From UBA1738 sp045580145 (GTDB lineage: Bacteria > Bacillota > Clostridia > UBA1381), in the NCBI GenBank assembly GCA_045580145.1, contig JAZNNI010000119.1, positions 1 to 31,253 of the forward strand: DNA of 31,253 bases. The letters run 5' to 3'. The notes under the pieces were generated by a model, which did no database searches, was not told the origin of the DNA, and was given only the letters and a program-made list of their open reading frames with translations. Each line of letters begins with the position of its first letter. The first letter of the stretch is position 1. The position numbers were made by a program, and so were the translations under genes. Shown here in pieces: positions 23,096 to 31,253 of the stretch.

Positions 23096-25447
23096 TTGGA
23101 TAATATACAGACATTGCCACTTCTGCCGCTTCGCAATCTTGTGGTATTCCCACATACATCTGTAAGCTTTGATGCGGTGCGCCCAAAATCTGTAAAGGCG
23201 CTTGAGGCGGCTGTTTCGGGAAGCAAAGAGATTTTTCTTGTTACGCAGGAAGATATTACTAAGGAAAATCCGTCTATTCTTGATTTATATAAAATCGGTG
23301 TTGTAGCAAAGGTCAGCCAGACAATGCGTCTTCAAAGCGGAGTTACGCGTGTTATGGTGGATGGCCTTTATCGTGCAAGGCTGATAGAAATGGTTTCCGA
23401 CTCTCCATATGCAAGCTGCGTGGTGGAGAGAATTGAGGAAAACGAGGTTGACCAGCTTATCATAAACGAAGGTTTTGTCAGGAGTTTAGAGCTTGCCTTT
23501 GATGAATATTTTGCTGTCGGTAAAAAAATACCGGTGCAAAACTTCATTGCCGCAAATGGCGATGTCAGGCCGGGAGTGTTTGCTGATGCAATCGCAACCA
23601 ATGTAAACTTAAACTATAAGATTAAGCAGGAAATTTTAGAAGAACGTGATGTTTACGTAAGGATTGAAAAGCTGATTGCGGCAATCAGAAAGGAAATTGA
23701 AATTCTCAAGATTTCCAGAGAAGTGGATGCAAAGGTCAAAAAGAATATAGATGAAAACCAGAGAGAATATTATCTTCGTGAACAGCTCAAAGTAATAGAA
23801 AAAGAGCTTGGTGAAAAAGAGGGGATAAAAGGCGAGGCACAAGCCTATCGTGATACAATAAAGAAGCTTAGGCTGAAAAAAGAAATTGCCGAAAAGCTTG
23901 AAAAGGATGTTTTTCGTTTTGAAAGAATGCAGTCTGCAACTCCAGATAGTACAGTTTTAAGGAACTATCTTGACACAGTCCTTTCACTTCCTTGGAATAA
24001 AGAGACGCGGGAGTCTATTGATATAAAAAAAGCAAAGGAAATCTTAGACAGCGACCATTATGGACTTGAAAAGGTAAAGCAGCGTGTGCTTGAATATCTT
24101 TGCGTAAGAAAGCTGACAGGTGGCAAGGAAGGTTCAATACTTTGTCTGGTAGGTCCTCCGGGAACAGGAAAAACCTCAATAGCAAAAAGTATTGCCAGAG
24201 CATTAGGTCGCAAATATGTACGAGTTTCACTCGGTGGAATACACGACGAGGCAGATATACGCGGGCATAGAAAGACTTATATTGGCGCTATGCAGGGAAG
24301 GATTATGTCGGCAGTAAATGAGGCAAAGGTTAAAAATCCTTTGATACTGCTTGATGAAATTGATAAAATGGGTCAGGATTATAAGGGAGACCCGTCTGCT
24401 GCGCTTTTAGAAGTTTTAGATGTTGAGCAGAATTTTGCATTCCGCGACCACTTTATAGAAGTTCCATTCGATTTGTCGGGAGTACTGTTCATAACAACTG
24501 CAAATACACTATCCACAATACCTGCTCCGCTTCTGGACAGAATTGAGGTTATAGAGGTTTCGGGTTATACAAATCAGGAAAAGGAATGTATTTTAAAGCA
24601 ATATCTTTTACCTAAACAGGTGGAAAAGAACGGGCTTTCGGGATATAAAGTTACTGTAACCGAAGATGCTGCGAGTGACCTCATAAACTATTATACAAGG
24701 GAATCGGGTGTAAGGCATCTTGAAAGAGAAACAGGTGCGCTTATGCGTAAGGTAGCAAAGAAGATTATAGAGGAAGATAAAAAATCAATCAAAATCACGT
24801 CTAAAAATCTTACCGATTATCTTGGGAAACACAGGTTTTTAGTAGATTTAGCAAATGAAAGTGATGATGTGGGCATTGTGCGTGGGCTTGCGTGGACGAG
24901 TGTCGGCGGAGATACGCTGTCTGTGGAAGTAAATGTTATGTCGGGCACCGGTAAGATTGAACTCACCGGAAATTTGGGCGACGTTATGAAAGAATCGGCG
25001 ATTGCAGCTGTAAGCTACATACGTTCAAGAGCAGGTGAACTTGGAATTTATGAAAAGTTCTATAAGACCTGTGATATTCATATACACATTCCTGAGGGTG
25101 CAGTTCCAAAAGACGGACCATCTGCGGGAATTACACTGGCGACCGCGATTGCTTCGGCGCTTACGGGCTATCCTGTAAAATGCAATGTTGCTATGACGGG
25201 TGAGATTACTTTAAGAGGACGTGTGCTTGCTATCGGAGGACTAAAGGAGAAGTCGGTTGCGGCATATAGGGCAGGCATAGAAACAGTTATTATTCCGAAA
25301 GAAAATCTGCCGGACCTTGATGATGTGCCGCAGGTTGTAAAGGAAAAAATTAAATTTGTGCCTGTTTCCTGTATGGACGAGGTTTTAAAGGTTGCAATTT
25401 CCAAAAAGAATAGAAGAAAAGTTGAAATTCCTATTGAGGACGAATAG
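23096..25447 (+). CDS. lon: ATP-dependent protease Lon
   Basis: 783-residue AAA+ serine protease that degrades misfolded and regulatory proteins in the cytosol. I choose the TTG at 23096: AGGAG (23083-23087) is 8 bases away, whereas the in-frame GTG at 23087 overlaps that site. Domains in order: LonN substrate-binding domain (LPLLPLRNLVVFP), coiled linker, AAA+ with Walker A GPPGTGKT (about 353-360), Walker B LILLDEIDKMG and the arginine-finger region, then the protease with catalytic Ser676 (PKDGPSAG) and Lys719 (GGLKEK), 43 residues apart as in E. coli S679/K722. engB follows after 16 bases, an arrangement shared with Bacillus. Confidence 0.97.
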   Translation: MDNIQTLPLLPLRNLVVFPHTSVSFDAVRPKSVKALEAAVSGSKEIFLVTQEDITKENPSILDLYKIGVVAKVSQTMRLQSGVTRVMVDGLYRARLIEMVSDSPYASCVVERIEENEVDQLIINEGFVRSLELAFDEYFAVGKKIPVQNFIAANGDVRPGVFADAIATNVNLNYKIKQEILEERDVYVRIEKLIAAIRKEIEILKISREVDAKVKKNIDENQREYYLREQLKVIEKELGEKEGIKGEAQAYRDTIKKLRLKKEIAEKLEKDVFRFERMQSATPDSTVLRNYLDTVLSLPWNKETRESIDIKKAKEILDSDHYGLEKVKQRVLEYLCVRKLTGGKEGSILCLVGPPGTGKTSIAKSIARALGRKYVRVSLGGIHDEADIRGHRKTYIGAMQGRIMSAVNEAKVKNPLILLDEIDKMGQDYKGDPSAALLEVLDVEQNFAFRDHFIEVPFDLSGVLFITTANTLSTIPAPLLDRIEVIEVSGYTNQEKECILKQYLLPKQVEKNGLSGYKVTVTEDAASDLINYYTRESGVRHLERETGALMRKVAKKIIEEDKKSIKITSKNLTDYLGKHRFLVDLANESDDVGIVRGLAWTSVGGDTLSVEVNVMSGTGKIELTGNLGDVMKESAIAAVSYIRSRAGELGIYEKFYKTCDIHIHIPEGAVPKDGPSAGITLATAIASALTGYPVKCNVAMTGEITLRGRVLAIGGLKEKSVAAYRAGIETVIIPKENLPDLDDVPQVVKEKIKFVPVSCMDEVLKVAISKKNRRKVEIPIEDE

Positions 25448-25463
25448 AAAGTGAGGTGCTGTT

Positions 25464-26063
25464 ATGAATCCACACAAAGCAGATATTGAGGTTTCTGCAG
25501 TAAAGAAGGAGCAGTATCCGAAGACAGGATACCCTGAATTTGCATTTGTAGGGCGCTCAAATGTGGGCAAATCTTCGATGATAAACAAGCTTTTAAACAG
25601 AAAATCACTGGCGAGAGTGAGTGCGACGCCGGGAAAGACCATAACAATTAACTTTTATAACATTGATGATACAATTTATCTTGTAGACTTGCCGGGATAC
25701 GGTTATGCAAAAAGAGCGAAAACTGACATCGAGAGCTGGGGAGAGATGATTGACGATTACCTTTATCGCAGAGGACAGCTTAGAAAAGTTATGTTATTGG
25801 TAGATTCGCGTCACGCACCGACTGCTGATGATAAAATGATGCTTGATTGGATTCGTGCGGCTCAGCCGGAAGAAGGAGCAATCGTAATAGCAACCAAGAC
25901 GGACAAGCTTTCAAAGCGCGAGCTTGAGAAAAATCTCGAAATGATTTATGGCGAGCTTGACCTTAATGAAGACGATATTCTGGTTCCTTTTTCTACGAAG
26001 AATGATGAAGGAAAGTTCTCTGTATGGGATATGATTGAGCTTATGCTGTCAGGCAATGCGTAA
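25464..26063 (+). CDS. engB: Ribosome-biogenesis GTPase EngB (YsxC/YihA)
   Basis: 199-residue TRAFAC GTPase needed for late assembly of the 50S subunit. Visible: G1 GRSNVGKSS (from residue 30), G2 TPGKT, G3 DLPGYGYAKR, G4 TKTDK and the G5 region near PFSTKN. It starts at ATG 25464 with GAGGTG (25453-25458). It is coupled to lon by short spacing, so both probably share the promoter at 23027. Confidence 0.96.
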   Translation: MNPHKADIEVSAVKKEQYPKTGYPEFAFVGRSNVGKSSMINKLLNRKSLARVSATPGKTITINFYNIDDTIYLVDLPGYGYAKRAKTDIESWGEMIDDYLYRRGQLRKVMLLVDSRHAPTADDKMMLDWIRAAQPEEGAIVIATKTDKLSKRELEKNLEMIYGELDLNEDDILVPFSTKNDEGKFSVWDMIELMLSGNA

Positions 26064-26105
26064 ATATTAGTTTGAGTGCTGTGCACGGAAAGACGTGGTA
26101 TAATA

Positions 26106-27287
26106 ATGAAGAAAAGCATTTCCTTTATTCTTATAGGAGTTATATGCTTCTGCGTTTTTTACGGGATAAGATATCTTGAAAATCCTGTGGAAACGCAAGT
26201 GGCAATAACTGAAGTTTATGAAAATAAGATTGAAACAAAAGGGTATATTGTCCGTACGGAGCAGGTGTATAATGCTCCTGTTTCGGGTGCTGTCTATCAC
26301 TATATTCAGGAAGGAACGCGTGTTGGTAAAAACAGAGTTTTATCCACTGTGTATACTGGGGATGTTTTGGAAGAAAAGCTTGCAGAACTTAATAATATAA
26401 ATAATAAAATTGCCGAGCTTGAAAATTCGGGAAACGATGCTTTGTACTTAAGCGGAGGAATAAATAGTGAAGAAGATATTGAAAATATCAAGAATAATAT
26501 AATAAAAGCAAAGGCTACTCGTAATATTTCAAAAATTGCAGATTACAAAGCTCTTATCAATGCTATAATAACGGGCAATATCCAAAATACTGCAAAAAAC
26601 AGTATTGATGACCTTGTAAGAAGAAAAAACGAAATCGAGGCAGGACTAAGAAATTCAAAAAATGATATTTATTCACAGATGGCAGGTGTATTTTCAAAGA
26701 ATGTAGATGGACTTGAGCCTGTTTTGACTCCTAAGAATGTTATGTCTTATAAATTTTCGGATTATGAGAGTATAGCTGATGCAGTCAAGGAATATAAAGA
26801 GGCAGCGAACTCCGGTCAGCCTGTATGTAAGGTTATAAATAATCATATCTGGTACGTAATGATGCCGGTGGAAAGGGAGACGGCGGCGGACCTGAAGGTT
26901 GGAAGAAAAGTCAAACTGAGGTTTGAATACTTGCCGGGGATTGAGGCTAATGCGACTATTGAATATATATCCACCGAGGATAGCCAGACAGATAAAAATA
27001 TTGTGGTTGTAAAATGTGAGGAATATAAAGAGGGTGTATTCTCTTTAAGATTTTCAAAAATAGAGCTTATTCTGGAGAGCTATGAGGGATACAGGATACC
27101 TGTTTCCGCGCTACGTGTTCAGGAAAACGAAAAAGGTGTTCTGGTTAAAAATGCAGGAGCGCAGATGTTTAAGCCGTGTAATGTAATTTATACAGATATA
27201 ACAGGCGGAACAGTTATAATTTCTCCTGTGTCGGGAACACAGAATATGCTGAGGGAATATGACAATATTGTAGTAGGTGAAAAGTAA
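26106..27287 (+). CDS. HlyD-like membrane-anchored protein of the division cluster
   Basis: 393 residues. A short basic start (MKKS) and one hydrophobic helix (about 4-22) anchor it, with the rest outside. Residues about 40-80 form a barrel-sandwich/lipoyl-like half (VYNAPVSGAVYHYIQEGTRVG), followed by a charged helical region (about 90-190) and a C-terminal beta-rich part with a second barrel half (GRKVKLRFEYLPG, YRIPVSALRV). This is the layout of HlyD-type adaptor proteins, but no ABC transporter or outer-membrane partner is near, and a Gram-positive cell has no outer membrane. It overlaps yggS by one base, so it belongs with yggS-sepF-ylmH-divIVA. I choose ATG 26106; the ribosome-binding site (GGAAAG, 26087) is weak and distant. 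Function unknown. Confidence 0.75.
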   Translation: MKKSISFILIGVICFCVFYGIRYLENPVETQVAITEVYENKIETKGYIVRTEQVYNAPVSGAVYHYIQEGTRVGKNRVLSTVYTGDVLEEKLAELNNINNKIAELENSGNDALYLSGGINSEEDIENIKNNIIKAKATRNISKIADYKALINAIITGNIQNTAKNSIDDLVRRKNEIEAGLRNSKNDIYSQMAGVFSKNVDGLEPVLTPKNVMSYKFSDYESIADAVKEYKEAANSGQPVCKVINNHIWYVMMPVERETAADLKVGRKVKLRFEYLPGIEANATIEYISTEDSQTDKNIVVVKCEEYKEGVFSLRFSKIELILESYEGYRIPVSALRVQENEKGVLVKNAGAQMFKPCNVIYTDITGGTVIISPVSGTQNMLREYDNIVVGEK

Positions 27288-27991
27288 TGTCTTATATAGA
27301 AGAAAATTTGAAAGATGTGAAAGAAAAAATCAGGATTGCTGCCGAAAAAAGCGGCAGAAGCGAAGAAGATGTCACATTGATTGCAGTAACAAAAACACAT
27401 CCACCGGAAGCGATAAATGAAGCGATTGATTTAGGGGTTACTGATATAGGAGAAAACAAGGTTCAGGAAATACTGGAAAAATATGACCACGTAAAGCCTG
27501 TAAGGTGGCACTTAATAGGACATCTTCAGACTAACAAGGTTAAGTATATAATTGATAAGGTTCATATGATTCATTCTGTTGATTCTGTGAAGCTTATGGA
27601 TGAAATTGAGCGTCAGGCAGAAAAAAAGGGTGTAGATGAAATAAAAATTCTCCTGCAGGTAAATATTACGGGAGAGGATACAAAATTCGGAGTTGATGCA
27701 TACGAGGTTGATGAACTAATAGAGCACGCAAAATGTCTGAAACACGTGAAAGTTTGCGGTTTGATGACAATTTTGGCGAAATTTGACACGGAGTTTGCTC
27801 ATAGATTACAATTTCGTGACATAAATGGCAAATTTATTGACATATCGCATAATAAATATGATAATATTACTATGAAATTTCTGTCTATGGGAATGAGCGG
27901 AGATTATGAATTAGCCATAGAAGAAGGTTCGAATATGGTTCGTGTCGGAACGGCTATTTTCGGACAGAGGGATTACTCTAAACAAAATTAA
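27287..27991 (+). CDS. yggS: YggS-family pyridoxal-phosphate homeostasis protein
   Basis: 234-residue fold-type III PLP-binding protein (B. subtilis YlmE). It has no known catalytic activity and is thought to buffer PLP and affect amino-acid pools. The PLP Lys36 is in LIAVTKTHP. Other conserved parts: GENKVQE, WHLIGHLQTNK, IHSVDS, LLQVNI, GLMTI, LSMGMSGDYE and MVRVGTAIFG, which binds the phosphate. The ATG overlaps the stop of the HlyD-like gene (TAATG). sepF follows after 22 bases, as in many Firmicutes. Confidence 0.95.
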   Translation: MSYIEENLKDVKEKIRIAAEKSGRSEEDVTLIAVTKTHPPEAINEAIDLGVTDIGENKVQEILEKYDHVKPVRWHLIGHLQTNKVKYIIDKVHMIHSVDSVKLMDEIERQAEKKGVDEIKILLQVNITGEDTKFGVDAYEVDELIEHAKCLKHVKVCGLMTILAKFDTEFAHRLQFRDINGKFIDISHNKYDNITMKFLSMGMSGDYELAIEEGSNMVRVGTAIFGQRDYSKQN

Positions 27992-28013
27992 AAATGTCTA
28001 GGAGGAAGTTTTC

Positions 28014-28457
28014 ATGGGATTTGTAGATGCTGTTAAGGATTTTGTAGGTTTTGGTGATATTGACTATGAAGAAGATATCGAGATGGAAGAGGAAGAAGTA
28101 GAGGATAGATACGAAGAGCGTGCGAGCTTGTTTAAACGTAATAAGGTTGTTCCTCTTGACAGACAGGCAAATCAGCCGAGAATTGTTGTTTTAAAGCCTA
28201 AGTGCTTTAACAGTTCAACAGAAGTTGCAGACCAGATCAAACAAAGACGTCCGGTTATTTTGGATGTAGGCGGACTTGACCCCGAGGAAGCAAGACGAGT
28301 TGTTGACTTCATTGCGGGTACTGTTTATGGACTAAACGGAGATATTCAGAAGGTTTCGGGTGGTATTTTCATTGCAACTCCGGCAACTTTTGATATTTCA
28401 GGTGAATTTTTAAAGGACAAATCAGGTGCCGGCTTCGACTGGAGTATGTTTAAATAA
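28014..28457 (+). CDS. sepF: Cell division protein SepF
   Basis: 147-residue FtsZ-binding protein that anchors the Z ring to the membrane and organises filaments. The N-terminal amphipathic helix (MGFVDAVKDFVGF) is the membrane-binding element. An acidic linker (residues about 19-35) leads to the C-terminal DUF552 core, including PKCFNSSTEVADQI, RRPVILDVGGLDPEEARRVVDF and the GTVYGLNGDIQKVSGGIFIATP segment. A strong AGGAGG site lies 8 bases before ATG 28014. Sits in the classic ylm division cluster. Confidence 0.96.
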   Translation: MGFVDAVKDFVGFGDIDYEEDIEMEEEEVEDRYEERASLFKRNKVVPLDRQANQPRIVVLKPKCFNSSTEVADQIKQRRPVILDVGGLDPEEARRVVDFIAGTVYGLNGDIQKVSGGIFIATPATFDISGEFLKDKSGAGFDWSMFK

Positions 28458-28467
28458 TACATTAAGG

Positions 28468-28491
28468 TAAGGCGGAGTCTCTTCCGCCTTA
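28468..28491 (+). other. Hairpin between sepF and ylmH
   Basis: A perfect 9-bp stem, TAAGGCGGA (28468-28476) with TCCGCCTTA (28483-28491), 6-base loop. No T-run follows, so it is more likely a processing or stability element than a terminator. Confidence 0.55.
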
Positions 28492-28511
28492 TTGTAATTT
28501 AGGAGAAAACT

Positions 28512-29246
28512 ATGGCGGATGATATTTTCATAAGAAAAATGCAGGATGTATATAAGCTATCGGAGAAATATCACTCACCAAAATTTTCTAAGTTTTTAGA
28601 TGAAAACGAACAGGCAATCTTAAGGAAAGAAGGACTTTTTGGCGCGTTGCTCTTTGGAGGATATGAAGGTGCCGAAAGATGTATGCTGGGAGTTTTTCCT
28701 GATTGGCAGGAGCCGGAGCAAAGAGACTTTCCGATAAAGCTTTTAAAAATTACAAAAAAATATGAAAAAGAGCTGACTCACAGAAATTATCTTGGAACAA
28801 TTATGTCTCTTGGCATCGAGAGGAATAAAATCGGTGATATCTTAGTCGGAGAAAAGGAAACGTATGCATTTGTTTCGAGTGATATAGCTGATTTTATTAA
28901 AGATAATATAAGAAAAATATCCGGTTGCGGAGTAGACATCAAAATCTGTGATTTGGGTGATATAGAAGTGCCGGAGAAAAGTTTTGAATATATAGAAACT
29001 GTAGCGGCATCGCTAAGACTTGATGCGGTGTTAGCGGCACTGCTTAGTATAAGCCGCAGTGATGCAAAAGCACATATTCTCTCAGGCAAAATTATGGTTA
29101 ATCATATAGAAAAATTGGAAGGTGACTTTATCCTCGCTGCTGGAGACTTATTGTCGGTCAGAGGATTTGGAAGGGCAGAGGTTTTTGAAATAGGGCAAAA
29201 GACAAGAAGTGACAGAGTTCATATAACGTTAAAGAAATATATTTAG
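28512..29246 (+). CDS. ylmH: YlmH, S4-domain RNA-binding protein
   Basis: 244 residues. An N-terminal YlmH domain (about 1-75, with FGALLFGGYEGAER) and a middle domain (LGIERNKIGDI) lead to the C-terminal S4 RNA-binding domain (about 170-235, RLDAVLAALLSISRSDAKAHILSGKIMVN). In B. subtilis YlmH binds ribosomes and has been tied to rescue of stalled 50S-peptidyl-tRNA complexes (ribosome quality control), despite its location in the division cluster. GGAG at 28502 precedes ATG 28512. divIVA follows after 13 bases. Confidence 0.95.
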   Translation: MADDIFIRKMQDVYKLSEKYHSPKFSKFLDENEQAILRKEGLFGALLFGGYEGAERCMLGVFPDWQEPEQRDFPIKLLKITKKYEKELTHRNYLGTIMSLGIERNKIGDILVGEKETYAFVSSDIADFIKDNIRKISGCGVDIKICDLGDIEVPEKSFEYIETVAASLRLDAVLAALLSISRSDAKAHILSGKIMVNHIEKLEGDFILAAGDLLSVRGFGRAEVFEIGQKTRSDRVHITLKKYI

Positions 29247-29259
29247 GGAGCGTGAAATT

Positions 29260-29700
29260 ATGTTAACACCAATAGACATTCAAAGACAGGATTTTGAGGT
29301 AAAGCTAAGAGGCTATAATGCCGATGAGGTTGATGATTTTTTGGACTTAGTCGGAAAGGACTATGAAAAGCTTTATAAGGAAAATGCAGAGCTTAGAGAA
29401 CGTGTGAAGCAGCTTGATAAGGCGGTTGAGCAATATAAAGCGATGGAGGCAACTCTTCAGCAGTCAATCGTTCTTGCGCAGACAGCGGCTGAGGACATCA
29501 AAAAGAGTGCTGCGGAAAAAGCTAATGTTATAGTTAATGAAGCACAGTCCAAGTCGGAGAATATGTATCGTCAACTTGATCAGGACATCCAGACAAAGAG
29601 AAATGAACTTGCGAGTGTTCAGGTTGAAGTTTCGGGATATAAAACAAGAATTAAAGGAATTTGCTCTGCACTACTTGAAATGTTGGACAAATTGGAGTAA
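29260..29700 (+). CDS. divIVA: DivIVA-domain cell division / polarity protein
   Basis: 146-residue coiled-coil protein that senses negatively curved membrane at septa and poles. The N-terminal lipid-binding domain is clear: LTPIDIQRQDFEVKLRGYNADEVDDFLD with the conserved Phe and Arg-Gly-Tyr. Long coiled coils follow (about 30-75 and 75-146). It is a little shorter than B. subtilis DivIVA (164). A GGGAG site lies 8 bases before ATG 29260. It ends the division cluster and is followed by a terminator. Confidence 0.95.
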   Translation: MLTPIDIQRQDFEVKLRGYNADEVDDFLDLVGKDYEKLYKENAELRERVKQLDKAVEQYKAMEATLQQSIVLAQTAAEDIKKSAAEKANVIVNEAQSKSENMYRQLDQDIQTKRNELASVQVEVSGYKTRIKGICSALLEMLDKLE

Positions 29701-29704
29701 AATA

Positions 29705-29737
29705 ATAGGGATGGCTTATGTTATCCCTGATTTTTAT
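29705..29737 (+). terminator. Probable terminator after divIVA
   Basis: AGGGAT (29707-29712) with ATCCCT (29723-29728), extended by flanking A-T pairs, loop 10 bases, followed by GATTTTTATTT. The gap from here to ileS (29738-29831) holds only a weak AAAGC...GCTTT / GGT...ACC fold and no clear promoter. Confidence 0.65.
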
Positions 29738-29831
29738 TTAATAAATAAATCGAAGGCAGGATACTGGCGGAAAAACAAAAAGCTTTTGGTGCAAGTGTGT
29801 ACCGTGCTTTGATAGAAAGGATAAAAATAAT

Positions 29832-31253
29832 ATGTGCGAAAATTGTAAGGACTACACAAAATCGGTTAACCTTCCGGAAACCGAATTTCCTATGAGGGGA
29901 AATCTTCCTCAGAGAGAACCGGAAACTTTAAAATATTGGGATGAGATTGACCTTTATAAAAAACTTATGGAAAAGAATAAGGGAAAGACTCCCTTTATTT
30001 TGCATGACGGACCTCCGTATGCAAATGGTGATATACATTTAGGTCACGCACTCAATAAGATATTGAAGGATATAATTGTCCGCTATAAGAGTCTTCGAGG
30101 ATATTATACCCCTTATGTTCCAGGTTGGGATACACACGGCTTGCCGATTGAGCAGCAGGCTATTAAAAAACTTGGCATTAATCGTCACACAGCAGGCCCT
30201 GTAAAATTCAGACAAGCTTGCCGTGAGTTTGCTGAATCCCACGTGGAGAATCAGAAACATCAGTTTAAACGTCTTGGTGTTATAGGCGACTGGGAAAATC
30301 CATACCTTACACTAAGAAATGAATTTGTTGCAAAGCAGATTGAAGTTTTCGGCGAAATGGCGAAGAATGGCCTTATATATAAGGGCTTAAAGCCGGTTTA
30401 CTGGTGTCCGCATTGTGAAACCGCTTTGGCAGAGGCGGAAATTGAATATGCAGAGGATAAGACAACATCAATTTACGTAAAGTTTGCAGTAAAGGATGAC
30501 AAGGGTCTTTTTGAAGGCCTTGAAAATGTTTATTTTGTTATCTGGACAACAACTACCTGGACACTTCCGGGAAACCTCGCAGTATGCTTAAATCCATCAC
30601 TTGAATACTCATTGGTGAAATTCTCAAACGGCGAGATTTACGTTCTTGCAACAGAGCTTATTGATACAGTAGTATCAGCTTGCGGGCTTGATGCATCATA
30701 CGAGGTAGTAAAGACATTTATGGGACAGGAGCTTGAGCTTTTATCTTGTCAGCATCCATTCCTTGATAGAGAGTCACTTGTAATCGTTGGTGACCACGTT
30801 ACTTTGGAAGCCGGTACAGGCTGTGTTCATACAGCTCCGGGCTTTGGTGCAGAGGACTATATTGTTTGTCAGCAGTACCCACAGCTTGAGATTGTTGTTC
30901 CGGTTGATGCAAGAGGTTATCAGACAGAGGACGCGGGAGAATTTGCAGGCCTTTACTATGAAGAGTCAAATGAGAAGATTTTGGCTAACTTAAAGGAAAG
31001 CGGCGCACTTTTGGCAAGTCAGGAAATTGTCCATCAGTATCCGCATTGCTGGAGATGTGACCATCCTATTATCTTCAGAGCGGCAGACCAGTGGTTTGCA
31101 TCTGTTGATGCATTAAAGGATGATGCAGTTTCAGCGATTGAAGGTGTAAAGTGGATTCCTGAGTGGGGCGAAGACAGAATTAAGTCAATGGTTGTTGACA
31201 GAAGTGACTGGTGTATTTCCCGTCAGAGAACCTGGGGAGTCCCTATTCCGATT
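29832..31253 (+). CDS. ileS: Isoleucyl-tRNA synthetase (3' end outside window)
   Basis: Class I aminoacyl-tRNA synthetase that charges tRNA-Ile and edits misactivated valine. 474 codons are visible with no stop, about half of a 930-residue protein; the frame runs off the right edge. ATG 29832 has GAAAGGA at 29815-29821. Visible: the start NLPETEFPMRGNLPQREP, the HIGH-type motif PPYANGDIHLGHA, VPGWDTHGLPIE, the zinc-like YWCPHCE, the CP1 editing domain with WTTTTWTLPGN and GTGCVHTAPGFG, and PHCWRCDHPI followed by SRQRTWGVPIP. KMSKS lies beyond the window. Its place right after divIVA matches B. subtilis. Confidence 0.97.
   Translation, partial: MCENCKDYTKSVNLPETEFPMRGNLPQREPETLKYWDEIDLYKKLMEKNKGKTPFILHDGPPYANGDIHLGHALNKILKDIIVRYKSLRGYYTPYVPGWDTHGLPIEQQAIKKLGINRHTAGPVKFRQACREFAESHVENQKHQFKRLGVIGDWENPYLTLRNEFVAKQIEVFGEMAKNGLIYKGLKPVYWCPHCETALAEAEIEYAEDKTTSIYVKFAVKDDKGLFEGLENVYFVIWTTTTWTLPGNLAVCLNPSLEYSLVKFSNGEIYVLATELIDTVVSACGLDASYEVVKTFMGQELELLSCQHPFLDRESLVIVGDHVTLEAGTGCVHTAPGFGAEDYIVCQQYPQLEIVVPVDARGYQTEDAGEFAGLYYEESNEKILANLKESGALLASQEIVHQYPHCWRCDHPIIFRAADQWFASVDALKDDAVSAIEGVKWIPEWGEDRIKSMVVDRSDWCISRQRTWGVPIPI

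Noticed and set aside
26072..26104. Promoter just before the HlyD-like gene (TATAAT at 26099)
   Set aside because: No -35 hexamer at usable spacing (the nearest TTGAGT is 21 bases away), and the TATAAT would sit 2 bases before the start codon.
29738..29831. T-box leader for ileS
   Set aside because: A GTGTGTACCGTGC stretch at 29795-29807 faintly recalls the T-box sequence. The available leader is too short for a specifier stem, and there is no antiterminator/terminator pair directly before ileS.

Overview
The window looks like chromosome from a low-to-mid GC Gram-positive anaerobe of the class Clostridia. The evidence is gene content and order: hprK-PHP-murB-rapZ-whiA-dnaE-pfkA, lon-engB, and yggS-sepF-ylmH-divIVA-ileS. 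It also carries PgcA, an OadB-type sodium pump protein and a BspA-like secreted repeat protein of the kind common in gut Clostridia. A-rich Shine-Dalgarno sites, several TTG/GTG starts and textbook sigma-A promoters fit this. I name no species. I found no rRNA, tRNA, CRISPR array, transposase, phage gene or toxin-antitoxin pair.

Layout. 1-5332 is on the plus strand: the 3' part of a phosphoglucomutase gene; a consensus promoter with a yybP-ykoY-like (manganese) riboswitch and terminator; an orphan OadB-type membrane protein followed by a 41-residue membrane peptide; and a secreted BspA-type leucine-rich repeat protein. 5405-11084 is on the minus strand: a Ca2+-type P-type ATPase, the operon murA-walJ-rlmH, and rpmB. 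From 11128 to the end everything is on the plus strand, starting from back-to-back rpmB/hprK promoters.

The plus block begins with a tightly packed run, hprK, PHP phosphoesterase, murB, rapZ, whiA, dnaE, with overlapping or nearly touching genes. It joins carbon-catabolite signalling, cell-wall precursor synthesis and replication. A small DUF2007-like protein, pfkA and a ROK glucokinase follow (glycolytic entry). Next is an intergenic region with two near-identical 84-bp repeats, then a D-2-hydroxyacid dehydrogenase. A hairpin-rich gap precedes the lon promoter. lon-engB is followed by a division-associated cluster (HlyD-like anchored protein, yggS, sepF, ylmH, divIVA), and ileS runs off the right edge.

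Most of the window is conserved housekeeping. The most unusual part is 1697-3251: an RNA that looks like a Mn2+ riboswitch, with mutually exclusive P1 and terminator helices, sits in front of a sodium-pump beta subunit that has no carboxyltransferase or biotin carrier beside it, plus a minimal gamma-like peptide. The 84-bp repeats at 21630-21812 and the structured gap at 22837-22993 are the other signals not explained by ordinary gene annotation.
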